This document shows, one piece after another, positions 1 through 7,448 of a DNA stretch of 64,000 nt (the stretch's first letter is position 1; the number at the start of each line of letters is the position of its first letter). Location: positions 680,697 to 744,696 of the forward strand of contig NZ_JMEX01000005.1 of NCBI RefSeq assembly GCF_000760735.1. Reading direction: 5' to 3'. The notes under the pieces are model-generated. The model saw nothing but the letters and a program-made list of their open reading frames with translations. It was not told the origin of the DNA and searched no databases. Source of the DNA: Rhodococcoides fascians A44A. GTDB lineage: Bacteria > Actinomycetota > Actinomycetes > Mycobacteriales > Mycobacteriaceae. The position numbers and the translations under genes are program-made.

Positions 1-120
1 CAGCGATTCGGCGTCGCGCAGGTAAGCACGGACCGTGTGCGGCGAACGGTCGCGACCCAGTGTCAGATACTCCGCGTACTCGTCGAGATGGACTCTCAGA
101 GTCGTCGGCAAGGCATCCAT
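1..120 (-). CDS. xerC: Tyrosine recombinase XerC, N-terminal fragment (cut by window edge)
   Basis: Only the first 40 codons are inside the window. The minus-strand translation starts MDALPTTLRVHLDEYAEYL and goes on with a GRDRSPHTVRAYLRD segment. That segment is typical of the SAM-like core-binding domain at the N-terminus of XerC/XerD recombinases, which resolve chromosome dimers at dif. The catalytic domain lies outside the window. The ATG at 118-120 was chosen because the family's conserved N-terminus follows it directly. In M. tuberculosis xerC sits beside a viuB-like gene and dprA, as here. Confidence 0.8.
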   Translation of the reverse strand, partial: MDALPTTLRVHLDEYAEYLTLGRDRSPHTVRAYLRDAESL

Positions 121-171
121 ACTCGTAAGACTCTCCGCCGCGGCGCCCGTCGGCAAGCGGACGCGCGGGCG

Positions 172-954
172 TCAGGCAGATGCGCCGGACTCGGCCTGAG
201 CCAACTCGCGCTTCCACTCACGGAACTTCTCTTCGGTCCGTCCTCGACGCCAGTACCCGGAGATCGACGCCCAGTCGGCGGGCACTCCGCGTTCCTTGCG
301 GACGTATCCACGCAGGTTGTGCATCACGGCCTGCGCCTCGCCGTGAATGAAAACCTGGGCGCGGCCCGGCAACCACTCCGTCGATTTCACGGCCTCGATC
401 AGCGGAGCGTTGTCCCCTGCCTTGTCGTCCTCCACCTCGTTGGACGGGGCGCCCCGATGCACCCAGGTGACGTCGACGACGGCCAGCGTCTCGAAGTAGA
501 TCTCGTCCTTGCGGTCTGCGACCTCGACGAACACCTTGGCAATCGCGTCCTCGGGAAGCGATTCGACCGCCGCGGCGATCGCCGGGATCGCGGACTCGTC
601 ACCGGCGAGTAGGTGCCAGTCCGCCTCGGGCTTCGGACGGTAGGCCCCGTTCGGGCCGTACACTCCGATCTGTTCCCCGGGCTGCACGCGTGCTGCCCAT
701 GGACCGGCAACACCCTCGTCACCGTGCACGACGAAGTCGATCGCGATCTCGCGCTTCCGAGTGTCGACCGATCTGACCGTGTAGGTCCTGAGCACCTCGT
801 CGTCACCCTGACCGAAGATCAGCTTGACGTAGGAATCGGTGAAGTCGGTCGGCGTGAATCCGTCGAAGCCCGGGTCGCCGAGGTAGACCCGATGCATGTG
901 GGGCGTCAAGGCCTCGGTACGGAGGACGGTCAGAACAGTTTTCTCGCGTGCCAC
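172..954 (-). CDS. Siderophore-interacting FAD-binding protein (ViuB-like ferric-siderophore reductase)
   Basis: This 260-aa cytoplasmic protein has the SIP/ViuB two-domain layout. The N-terminal FAD-binding barrel (about residues 1-115) includes YVKLIFGQ, LRTYTVRS and a GVAGPWA segment. The C-terminal NAD(P)H-binding half has LLAGDESAIPAIAA and the terminal SGYWRRGRTEEKFREWK helix typical of the family. Members reduce ferric siderophores after import, releasing iron. The start is GTG at 952-954. An IdeR/DtxR-like box lies 37 bp upstream, fitting iron-repressed expression. It corresponds in position to Rv2895c next to xerC. The family assignment is firm; the siderophore it acts on cannot be read. 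Confidence 0.88.
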   Translation of the reverse strand: MAREKTVLTVLRTEALTPHMHRVYLGDPGFDGFTPTDFTDSYVKLIFGQGDDEVLRTYTVRSVDTRKREIAIDFVVHGDEGVAGPWAARVQPGEQIGVYGPNGAYRPKPEADWHLLAGDESAIPAIAAAVESLPEDAIAKVFVEVADRKDEIYFETLAVVDVTWVHRGAPSNEVEDDKAGDNAPLIEAVKSTEWLPGRAQVFIHGEAQAVMHNLRGYVRKERGVPADWASISGYWRRGRTEEKFREWKRELAQAESGASA

Positions 955-990
955 GTGGTTTCAGCCTTTCCGAGCTGTCTCGTGCGATCG

Positions 991-1009
991 GTGAGTAAGT
1001 ATTACCTAA
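991..1009 (-). promoter_or_regulatory. Candidate IdeR/DtxR iron box upstream of the SIP gene
   Basis: On the minus strand the 19-mer TTAGGTAATACTTACTCAC matches about 12 of 19 positions of the IdeR/DtxR consensus palindrome, including an intact TTAGGT half. It sits between the SIP start codon and dprA, where an iron repressor site would be expected. The right half-site is degenerate, so the call is moderate. Confidence 0.5.
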
Positions 1010-1032
1010 ATAGGCTACCGGTCCCGACGTCG

Positions 1033-2157
1033 TCATGGCCGCACCAGCCGGAACCAGCCGGTGTCGTCACTGGAGACGAAACCCTCGAGTTCGAGCAGCG
1101 GCAACACCGATCGCACCTTCGCGACGGGCACGGACGATGCCTCCGACAACTCCTGCGGGGAGCGCGTTCCCGTCGCGGGCAGCGCTTCGTACACCAGCAA
1201 GGCGTTGTCGGACAACGCGTCGAGGTCACGAAACATCGAGGGACGACCTTCTCCGACTTCCCCGGACGGCCCGGCTTCGGCCACGACGTCGTGGGCGTCG
1301 GCCACGAGGCGCGCCTCACCTTCGCGAATCATCCGGTGGCACCCCTTGGACGACGCGGAGGTGACGGGTCCTGGCACCGCCAGCACCGGCTTTCCGAGTT
1401 TGTGCGCCCAGGCTGCGGTGTTGCGTGCACCGCTCCTCCACCCCGCTTCCACGACGACGACCGCGGATCCGAAAGCAGCGACGATCCGGTTGCGTGAGAG
1501 TAAGCGATGGCGAGCCGGGGTAGTACCGGGCCCGTACTCGCTGATGACCGCACCACTGTCGGCGATCCTCTGCAGCAACCTCGAATGCCCCGATGGATAG
1601 GCACGGTCGACGCCGCAGGCCAGTACGGCGACCGTTCTGCCGGACACGCCGAGGGCAGCACGATGCGCGGCTGCGTCGATTCCGAACGCGGCACCCGACA
1701 CGATGGTCCACCCGTCGACGGCAAGATCGCCCGCGATCTCGGCGGTGACGTGTTCCCCGTATGCCGTCGCCGCTCGGGTGCCGACGATCGAGACGGCCCG
1801 CTCCACGAGTTCGTCGACGGGTGTGGCGCCGAGGACCCACAACGCGCACGGCCCGCACCGATCGGCACCCTCGCCGAGTCCGGCGCCGTCGAACGCCAGC
1901 AGTCGCCACATCGGCCATTCCGGATCGTCCGGAGTCACCAATCGTCCACCCAGTGTGTCCATCAGGTCCAGGTCGGCGGCTGCCGTGTCGACGTGCGACC
2001 GCACGGCGAGCCGCTCACCCAACGCGCCGCCGACGACCGCCGCTCGAGCCTCCTCGGGTCCGGCGGACAGCGCGAAGTCCAGCAGCGGACGGTGTGGGCC
2101 CTGCGCGGCCCGAGACAGGTACGCCCAGGCCAGTTTTCGCGGATCGTGCGTCCTCAC
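1033..2157 (-). CDS. dprA: DNA-processing protein DprA (Smf)
   Basis: The 374-aa protein has the DprA Rossmann-like core at about residues 120-300: AVSIVGTRAAT, IVSGAAFGIDAAAHRAAL, VLACGVDRAYP, ISEYGPG, and LLSRNRIVAAFGSAVVVVEA followed by the SGARNTAAWA segment. A C-terminal winged-helix segment follows (ALSDNALLVYEAL, SVPVAKVRSVLPLLELEGFV). DprA binds single-stranded DNA and loads RecA during natural transformation. I chose GTG at 2155-2157 because it overlaps the comM stop as GTGA and gives the usual family length. A longer in-frame extension to 2385 would run far into comM. It is the last gene of yraN-comM-dprA. Confidence 0.92.
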   Translation of the reverse strand: MRTHDPRKLAWAYLSRAAQGPHRPLLDFALSAGPEEARAAVVGGALGERLAVRSHVDTAAADLDLMDTLGGRLVTPDDPEWPMWRLLAFDGAGLGEGADRCGPCALWVLGATPVDELVERAVSIVGTRAATAYGEHVTAEIAGDLAVDGWTIVSGAAFGIDAAAHRAALGVSGRTVAVLACGVDRAYPSGHSRLLQRIADSGAVISEYGPGTTPARHRLLSRNRIVAAFGSAVVVVEAGWRSGARNTAAWAHKLGKPVLAVPGPVTSASSKGCHRMIREGEARLVADAHDVVAEAGPSGEVGEGRPSMFRDLDALSDNALLVYEALPATGTRSPQELSEASSVPVAKVRSVLPLLELEGFVSSDDTGWFRLVRP

Positions 2158-3662
2158 GAGATACCCCTGTCCCTGAAATCCAATGCCGCTCCTACTTCTT
2201 CCAGGCCCGGCGCGTCGCTCCCTCCGAGATCGCTGAGCGTCCACGACACTCGAAGTGCTCTGTCGGCCCCTCGCGCCGTCAAAGATCCGGTGCGCAGGGC
2301 GCGTTCGAGAGGTCGCAGCGCGGCGTTGCTCAACCTGAACTTCTGCCGCAGTGCGGGCCCGGGTACCTCGGCGTTGGTCGTCCATCCGAATTCACGCCAT
2401 CGCTCCGCTGCGGCGTCTCGCGCACCCGTCACACGTGATCGAACCGCGTCGGTCGACTCGCCCACGTCGTCCACCAACGCACCCGTCGCCACCGCCTGCA
2501 TCGCGATGCGTAGATCCACCCGATCCATCAGAGGCCCGGAAAGTTTTCCCAGATACTTTCGCCGAACCGTGGGTGCGCAGACACAGTCGGCACTTCGGGC
2601 GGGCGCACACGGACATGGGTTGGCCGCGAGAATCAGCTGGAACCGTGCAGGGTAACGAGCAACTCCGTCGCGTCGCGCGATCCGGATCTCCCCGTCTTCG
2701 AGCGGAGTTCGCAGCGCTTCCAACGTCTTCGCGCCCATCTCGGCGCATTCGTCCAGGAACAACACTCCCCTGTGTGCGCGGCTGACGGCGCCGGGTTTGG
2801 CCATTCCCGTGCCACCGCCGACCAGCGCACTCACGGTGGTCGAGTGGTGAGGTGCGATGAACGGCGGCGCCGTGATCAGCGGCCGATCCCCCGTCAACGT
2901 TCCTGCCACCGAGTGGATTGCCGTGACCTCCAGCGACTCCGCATCGGTCAGGGGAGGAAGGATGCCGGGAAGTCGTTGCGCCAGCATCGTTTTGCCGATA
3001 CCCGGAGGACCGGTCAGCATGATGTGATGCGCGCCTGCTGCGGCGACCTCCAGTGCCCACCGCGCCTCCTCCTGCCCCACGACCTCGCTCATGTCCGGGT
3101 ACACGGCATCGTCGCTCGGTACCGACGGAACACCCCGATCGAGCACCGTCTCGCCGCGAAGCCACGCGACGACCTCGGTCAACGACGACGCGCCCAGAAC
3201 CTCGATTCCCTCGACCAGACTGGCTTCGGCCAGAGCGGAAGACGGTACGACCACCCGTTGCCACCCGGCCCGTTCGACGGCCATGACGGCGGGAAGTACT
3301 CCGCGCACGCCTCGTAGTCGACCGTCGAGCGCCAACTCCCCGAGAAAGACCGCACTTTCCGAGGATCGCCGTGGGATCTGCTTCGCCGCATCGAGAACCG
3401 CCAGAGACAGTGCCAGGTCGTACACGGATCCGACTTTCGGCAGCGTCGCCGGCGACAACGCCAACACGACTCGCGTGTCCGGCCAGGTGGCACCGGAGTT
3501 GCTGACCGCGGCCTTCACACGGTCCCTGGATTCGTTCAGTGCCGTATCCGGCAGCCCGACGAGGTGAATTCCCGGCAAGCCGCGTCCGATGTCTGCTTCG
3601 ATCTCGACCACTTGACCGTCCACGCCGCTGACGGCCACCGAGAATGCGCGCCCCAACGCCAT
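2154..3662 (-). CDS. comM: ComM/YifB-family AAA+ ATPase (magnesium-chelatase-like)
   Basis: The 502-aa protein starts MALGRAFSVAVSGVDGQ, the Lon-protease-like N-terminal domain of YifB. It has a Walker A GPPGIGKT at about residues 218-225, a Walker B LFLDECAEM, and the NPCPC cysteine motif with C-x-C/C-x-P pairs (CPCAPARSADCVC) of the Mg-chelatase-related C-terminal domain. In other bacteria ComM is a branch-migration helicase that helps integrate transforming DNA, which fits its coupling to dprA. Its ATG overlaps the yraN stop (TGATG) and its stop overlaps dprA. Confidence 0.92.
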   Translation of the reverse strand: MALGRAFSVAVSGVDGQVVEIEADIGRGLPGIHLVGLPDTALNESRDRVKAAVSNSGATWPDTRVVLALSPATLPKVGSVYDLALSLAVLDAAKQIPRRSSESAVFLGELALDGRLRGVRGVLPAVMAVERAGWQRVVVPSSALAEASLVEGIEVLGASSLTEVVAWLRGETVLDRGVPSVPSDDAVYPDMSEVVGQEEARWALEVAAAGAHHIMLTGPPGIGKTMLAQRLPGILPPLTDAESLEVTAIHSVAGTLTGDRPLITAPPFIAPHHSTTVSALVGGGTGMAKPGAVSRAHRGVLFLDECAEMGAKTLEALRTPLEDGEIRIARRDGVARYPARFQLILAANPCPCAPARSADCVCAPTVRRKYLGKLSGPLMDRVDLRIAMQAVATGALVDDVGESTDAVRSRVTGARDAAAERWREFGWTTNAEVPGPALRQKFRLSNAALRPLERALRTGSLTARGADRALRVSWTLSDLGGSDAPGLEEVGAALDFRDRGIS

Positions 3663-4015
3663 CAGAACACCCCGCGCAGATGCGAGACCGCGGGATCACC
3701 GTCGTTGCTCATCACGATCGCGACCACATCGAACCGGATACGCACCCATGGGCCGCCGCGTTCGTCGAGCCATGCGAGAGCCAACCGTCTGATTCGCTGC
3801 TGTTTGGTGTAGGTCACCGACTCTGCGGGAGTCCCGAATCCGGTACCCGACCTCGTCTTCACCTCGACGAAGACCGTGACGTCCCCGTCACGGGCGACGA
3901 TGTCGAGTTCACCGTGTCTGCACCGCCAGTTTCGGTCGATCAGCTCCATCCCGTTGTCGACCAAATGCAGCGCGGCCAAGGCCTCACCGCGCGCCCCCAA
4001 TTCCTGATTCGACAC
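3662..4015 (-). CDS. YraN/UPF0102 family predicted endonuclease
   Basis: The 117-aa protein has the UPF0102 restriction-endonuclease-like core: GARGEALAALHL, RNWRCRHGELDIVARDG and VFVEVKTRSG, where the E/D-x-K residues would bind metal, then a KQQRIRRLALAWL helix. Cellular function is not settled in the family. GTG at 4013-4015 was chosen because a GAGGGGG Shine-Dalgarno precedes it and the conserved SNQELGARGE segment follows. The track frame runs further upstream, but that part looks non-coding. It is first in the yraN-comM-dprA operon. Confidence 0.87.
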   Translation of the reverse strand: MSNQELGARGEALAALHLVDNGMELIDRNWRCRHGELDIVARDGDVTVFVEVKTRSGTGFGTPAESVTYTKQQRIRRLALAWLDERGGPWVRIRFDVVAIVMSNDGDPAVSHLRGVF

Positions 4016-4094
4016 TCGTCCCCCTCGCGGTCGTCGGTTCGCCGAGTGGGCAGAACCTGATGGAACGATGCACGAAGGGACGATCGACGGAACG

Positions 4095-4132
4095 GTGAAT
4101 TCCCACGTCGAATTCTGCCCTGTGGAATTCAC
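4095..4132. repeat. Short inverted repeat with a central GAATTC, in the yraN-lsr2 gap
   Basis: GTGAATTCC (4095-4103) is perfectly inverted as GGAATTCAC (4124-4132), with a third GAATTC between them. A second 9-bp inverted repeat, CGAGACCGA/TCGGTCTCG, lies at 4158-4191. Both are in the gap upstream of yraN, between its start and the lsr2 terminator. No gene is visible in this gap. The repeats could be operators for the yraN-comM-dprA operon, but nothing else supports that. Confidence 0.35.
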
Positions 4133-4235
4133 GAGAACTGTGGATGACGGACGTGCCCGAGACCGAGATACTCGGGATAGTGTCGGTCTCGAATGGTAAG
4201 GCCGAACGCGACGCCGAATAGTGCCCGGACACGAC

Positions 4236-4266
4236 GATGCCCCCGCTGTTGCACAGCGGGGGCATC
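4236..4266 (-). terminator. Intrinsic-type terminator after lsr2
   Basis: A perfect 13-bp GC-rich stem (GATGCCCCCGCTG with its complement) and a TTGCA loop lie 22 bp past the lsr2 stop. There is no long U run, as is common in high-GC actinobacteria. It separates lsr2 from yraN. Confidence 0.75.
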
Positions 4267-4288
4267 CGAAAGACACCAGGTGGTGACG

Positions 4289-4627
4289 CTAGTGCGCGGC
4301 CTCGTACGCAGCCTGAACGTCCTGGCTGATTCGTCCGCGAGCACTCACTTCGTGACCGTTCTCCCGCGCCCAGGCTCGGATGTCCTGAAGATCGGTCTTG
4401 GCGCGGGAAGCGGACCCGGATCCCTTACGAGGTTTACGACCGGACACCTTTTCTGCGTGCTCGATCCAGAACGCAAGTTGTTCGTGAAGTTCGTTTGCGT
4501 GCTTCAGGTTCAAATCGATCCGGTACTGGTTGCCACCGATTCCGAATTCGATGGTTTCCCCTTGCCCCTCTTTGATGACCGATCCGTCGACATCATCGAT
4601 CATTTGGACGAGAGTCTTGCGCGCCAT
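4289..4627 (-). CDS. lsr2: Lsr2-family nucleoid-associated protein (H-NS-like silencer)
   Basis: The 112-aa protein begins MARKTLVQMIDDVDGSVIKE, the Lsr2 dimerisation domain, and ends with a DNA-binding domain containing the RGR AT-hook-like motif at residues 97-99 (SARGRISQDVQAAYEA). Length and layout match canonical Lsr2. Lsr2 binds AT-rich DNA minor groove, silences foreign genes and bridges DNA. The start was set at ATG 4625-4627, with AGAGG upstream; the longer frame adds a non-conserved leader. In M. tuberculosis lsr2 lies elsewhere (near lysS) and this slot holds formate-dehydrogenase genes, so this may be a paralogue. Confidence 0.93.
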   Translation of the reverse strand: MARKTLVQMIDDVDGSVIKEGQGETIEFGIGGNQYRIDLNLKHANELHEQLAFWIEHAEKVSGRKPRKGSGSASRAKTDLQDIRAWARENGHEVSARGRISQDVQAAYEAAH

Positions 4628-4667
4628 GTCCGAACCTCTACCGTCAAAGGAATATGCTGATCGATTC

Positions 4668-4696
4668 TTTTTACCACCGTGTATCGCCGGTTTCAA
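4668..4696 (-). promoter_or_regulatory. Candidate lsr2 promoter
   Basis: On the minus strand TTGAAA (4691-4696) and TAAAAA (4668-4673) are separated by 17 bp, a housekeeping-sigma arrangement about 40 bp before the lsr2 ATG. The surrounding 4628-4825 stretch is unusually AT-rich for this window. Lsr2 could bind there itself; that is inference. Confidence 0.45.
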
Positions 4697-4825
4697 AAGA
4701 ATGAGGGCGATTCACAGCACGGTGTCAGGAAAGGAGAAATCGAGATCGTCACGCGTTTTACGCATAGAATTCTTCGATCTGTTGCACCACAACGCAATCC
4801 GACATCGAACGAAACTGCACGCGAT

Positions 4826-4984
4826 CTAGGGATCGAGTAACTGCCAAGCGACCTGACCGACCACCAAGCACACCGCAGCGACGCCGATCAACTGCGCAAC
4901 GACCATTACGTTCCGTCGGCGCCGACGGCGGCCGAAGAGGTACACGATCGCCGCGAGCACCAACAACCAGACGGTGACCGACAC
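4826..4984 (-). CDS. Small two-pass membrane protein, hypothetical
   Basis: This 52-aa open frame begins GTG 12 bp after the DUF2469 stop, in the same frame, and ends in TAG at 4826-4828. The product starts MSVTVWLLVLAAIVYLFG, a hydrophobic segment, followed by a RRRRRR-type basic loop (residues about 19-24). A second hydrophobic stretch follows (VVAQLIGVAAVCLVVGQVAW). The layout fits two membrane helices with a cytoplasmic basic loop. Its position suggests translation coupled to DUF2469. I do not recognise a family. It is a real-looking gene below usual size cutoffs. Confidence 0.55.
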   Translation of the reverse strand: MSVTVWLLVLAAIVYLFGRRRRRRNVMVVAQLIGVAAVCLVVGQVAWQLLDP

Positions 4985-4996
4985 CGAATGGCCCCG

Positions 4997-5302
4997 CTAC
5001 TCGGGCAGCCGGAGGTCCGGCTTTTCGAGTTCCTCGATGTTGACGTCCTTGAACGTGATCACCCGGACGTGCTTGACGAAACGGGCCGGGCGGTACATAT
5101 CCCACACCCAGGCGTCGGACATACGAAGTTCGAAATAGATCTCACCGTCCGCGTTGTGCGGAATCAGCTCCACCGAATTGGCGAGATAAAAGCGTCGCTC
5201 GGTTTCCACGACGTAGTTGAACTGCCCGACGATGTCCCGGTACTCCCGGTACAACGAGAGCTCCATCTCGGTTTCGTACTTTTCGAGATCTTCGGCACTC
5301 AT
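4997..5302 (-). CDS. DUF2469 family protein (Rv2901c-like)
   Basis: The 101-aa protein, starting MSAEDLEKYETEMELSLYRE and ending EKPDLRLPE, is very like the mycobacterial DUF2469 protein that follows rnhB. It is soluble, acidic and has no known catalytic motif; function is unknown. I set the start at ATG 5300-5302, with GAGAG upstream, because it gives the family's length. An in-frame ATG at 5333-5335 would add 11 residues (MSSKNEDERKP). It sits 43 bp after rnhB in the lepB-rnhB-DUF2469 cluster. Confidence 0.88.
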   Translation of the reverse strand: MSAEDLEKYETEMELSLYREYRDIVGQFNYVVETERRFYLANSVELIPHNADGEIYFELRMSDAWVWDMYRPARFVKHVRVITFKDVNIEELEKPDLRLPE

Positions 5303-5345
5303 CGGTTTTCTCTCATCCTCGTTCTTGCTCGACATCGAAGGTTCA

Positions 5346-6083
5346 TCATCGCGCACTCCGCTCGTCCAGGTCCATTCGGCCCAGCACGGATGCAACCGCG
5401 TCGGCGCCCCTCTTCGCTGCGGACACGTTCGCGTACGACATTCGATGCTCGGCGCACGGGCCGAGCTCGGTCATCGCTGCCGCATGAACCTTCGTGCTGT
5501 ATCCCTTGTGCACCGCGAAACCATATCCGGGAAACCGCGAGTCCATGTCGACCATGACCCGATCCCTGGACACCTTGGCCAGGACGCTTGCCGCGGCGAT
5601 GCAGGCGGCAGTCGCGTCTCCGCCGATCACCGGAAGCGATGGAGCCGGCAGGCCCGGCACCCGGAACCCGTCGGTCAACACGTAACCGGGAGTCGTTCCC
5701 AGACCTGCCACGGCGCGACGCATCCCCTCGATGTTGGCGACGTGGACGCCGATCCGATCGATTTCCTCGGCCTCGATGAACACGACACTCCAGGCGAGGG
5801 CCAACCGGGTGATCTTGGGGAACAGTTCCTCGCGGCGTTTCTCGGTCAGCTTCTTCGAATCGTTCAGGTCGGCCAGCGACGCGTACGGTTTGGGGCCCAG
5901 GATGCAGGCTGCCACGGTCAGCGGACCCGCACACGCGCCTCGACCCGCCTCGTCGACGCCCGCTACCGGTCCCAGACCGCCTCGATCGAGGGCCGACTCC
6001 ATCGTCCGTAGGCCCGAGGACCTACGAATGACAGGGCGGGGTGGCCACGGCGGGTGGCCACGCGATCGACTGGTACTGACCAT
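5346..6083 (-). CDS. rnhB: Ribonuclease HII
   Basis: RNase HII cuts RNA in RNA:DNA hybrids and removes single ribonucleotides from DNA. The protein has the DEAG metal site in [14 protein letters not shown] (about residues 42-55). It continues with [19 protein letters not shown] and the later acidic and Arg positions ([23 protein letters not shown]). It is 245 aa from the ATG at 6081-6083, 13 bp after the lepB stop. The first 27 residues are poorly conserved, so the internal ATG at [12 protein letters not shown] is an alternative start. Confidence 0.92.
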   Translation of the reverse strand: MVSTSRSRGHPPWPPRPVIRRSSGLRTMESALDRGGLGPVAGVDEAGRGACAGPLTVAACILGPKPYASLADLNDSKKLTEKRREELFPKITRLALAWSVVFIEAEEIDRIGVHVANIEGMRRAVAGLGTTPGYVLTDGFRVPGLPAPSLPVIGGDATAACIAAASVLAKVSRDRVMVDMDSRFPGYGFAVHKGYSTKVHAAAMTELGPCAEHRMSYANVSAAKRGADAVASVLGRMDLDERSAR

Positions 6084-6096
6084 CGGTGCTGTCGGC

Positions 6097-6882
6097 TCAC
6101 TGCCCCTGGATGTCCGGGGAGTCCAGGGTCCCCCAGCGCGAGGGCGGAAGTGCGATCAAGAACGCCTTGCCGATGACGTTGTCGACGGGAACCGTGCCCA
6201 TCAGTTCGTCGGATACGTGAAACCTGGAGTCGGCGGAGTTGCTTCGGTTGTCTCCCATGACCCACAGGTTGCCTTCGGGGACCGTCACCGCGGGGAAACA
6301 GCGTCCGGATTTCAATTCGGTGTCACACGTCAACGTCCCTGGCGTGAACGGGAAATCCATTTGTACGTACGGCTCGTCCAACGGTTTGCCGTCGACGAGA
6401 ACCCGTCCCTGATCATCGCAGCACTCGACCGTTTGGCCACCGGTCGCGATGACTCGCTTGACCAGATCGTTCTCGTCCGGAGCCACTATGCCGATGAGCG
6501 AACCCACTTCCTGGGCCCCGCGGACGATCGTGTTGTCCGATCGCGTGGACACGAAGTCGCTGTTCCACGAATCCGGCCCACGGAAGACGACGACATCTCC
6601 TGGTTTCGGATCGCCGAAGCGGTAGCCGATCTTCTCCACGACGATCCGGTCCCCGGTGCATCCGGCACAACCGTGCAGCGTCGGCTCCATCGACTCGGAC
6701 GGAATCAGATACACGCGTGCGATGAATGTCTGCAGCAGAAAACTCAGGACCAGAGCGACCAGAACGAGGATCGGCAGTTCACGCCAGAACGAACGCTGCT
6801 TCTTCTTTTCCTTACGGGGTGCAGTCGGCTCCTCGGAGCGCGACTCGGATCGATCGTGTGGATCCTGCGGGGCATCTGACAC
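6097..6882 (-). CDS. lepB: Signal peptidase I
   Basis: This membrane-bound serine protease removes signal peptides from exported proteins. A cytoplasmic basic N-tail precedes one membrane helix (about residues 36-56). Next come the catalytic-serine box PSESMEPTL (Ser64), the catalytic-lysine box [12 protein letters not shown] (Lys142), and the box E motif [12 protein letters not shown] near residue 220. The length of 261 aa is typical. A CAGCTG/CxxC pair near residues 72-75 (CAGCTGDR) is seen in some actinobacterial LepB proteins. It lies between rplS and rnhB, as in M. tuberculosis. Confidence 0.94.
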   Translation of the reverse strand: MSDAPQDPHDRSESRSEEPTAPRKEKKKQRSFWRELPILVLVALVLSFLLQTFIARVYLIPSESMEPTLHGCAGCTGDRIVVEKIGYRFGDPKPGDVVVFRGPDSWNSDFVSTRSDNTIVRGAQEVGSLIGIVAPDENDLVKRVIATGGQTVECCDDQGRVLVDGKPLDEPYVQMDFPFTPGTLTCDTELKSGRCFPAVTVPEGNLWVMGDNRSNSADSRFHVSDELMGTVPVDNVIGKAFLIALPPSRWGTLDSPDIQGQ

Positions 6883-6933
6883 CGCACCAGATTAGCTGCA
6901 CCCGGTTTCCGCGATCGACCGGTACGCCGAAAG

Positions 6934-6977
6934 CACGACAGCCGCACCACCCCTGACGGGGCGATGCGGCTGTCGTG
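6934..6977 (-). terminator. Terminator after rplS
   Basis: A perfect 13-bp stem (CACGACAGCCGCA with its complement) encloses a GC-rich loop that can itself pair (CCCC/GGGG). It starts about 25 bp past the rplS stop, separating rplS from lepB. Confidence 0.7.
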
Positions 6978-7001
6978 TGAATACGGCCTGACGCGCTTAC
7001 T

Positions 7002-7355
7002 TCAGCGCTTTTCCTTGATCTTGGCGGCCTTGCCACGCAGATCGCGGAGGTAGTACAGCTTGGCGCGACGAACGTCACCGCGGGTGAGGACGTCGATCTG
7101 CGCGATGTTGGGGCTGTGGACCGGGAAGGTGCGCTCGACACCGACGCCGAACGACACCTTACGAACGGTGAACGTCTCACGAACGCCACCACCCTGGCGG
7201 CGAATCACGACGCCCTTGAAGATCTGCACGCGCTCTTTCGAGCCTTCGATAACCTTGACGTGCACGTTGAGCGTGTCGCCGGGGCGGAAGTCAGGAATGT
7301 CGCTGCGCAGCGACTGCTTGTCCAAGAAATCCAGAGTGTTCATCGGTGTGGCCAT
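7002..7355 (-). CDS. rplS: 50S ribosomal protein L19
   Basis: The 117-aa protein has the bL19 signature: [58 protein letters not shown] and the [21 protein letters not shown]-terminus. L19 sits at the 30S-50S interface. Translation may begin at the first ATG or at the second ([10 protein letters not shown], four residues in). It stands alone between a terminator and a membrane-protein gene, in the usual trmD-rplS-lepB neighbourhood. Here trmD has been separated by tex and a lipoprotein gene on the opposite strand. Confidence 0.96.
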   Translation of the reverse strand: MATPMNTLDFLDKQSLRSDIPDFRPGDTLNVHVKVIEGSKERVQIFKGVVIRRQGGGVRETFTVRKVSFGVGVERTFPVHSPNIAQIDVLTRGDVRRAKLYYLRDLRGKAAKIKEKR

Positions 7356-7448
7356 CCTTGCGTTCTTCGCACGAGTAGAGGAACCGAGCGGTACCGCACG
7401 TTCGGAAAGAAATCCGACTACACGGAACTCGGCTGGTTCGTACTCCGA

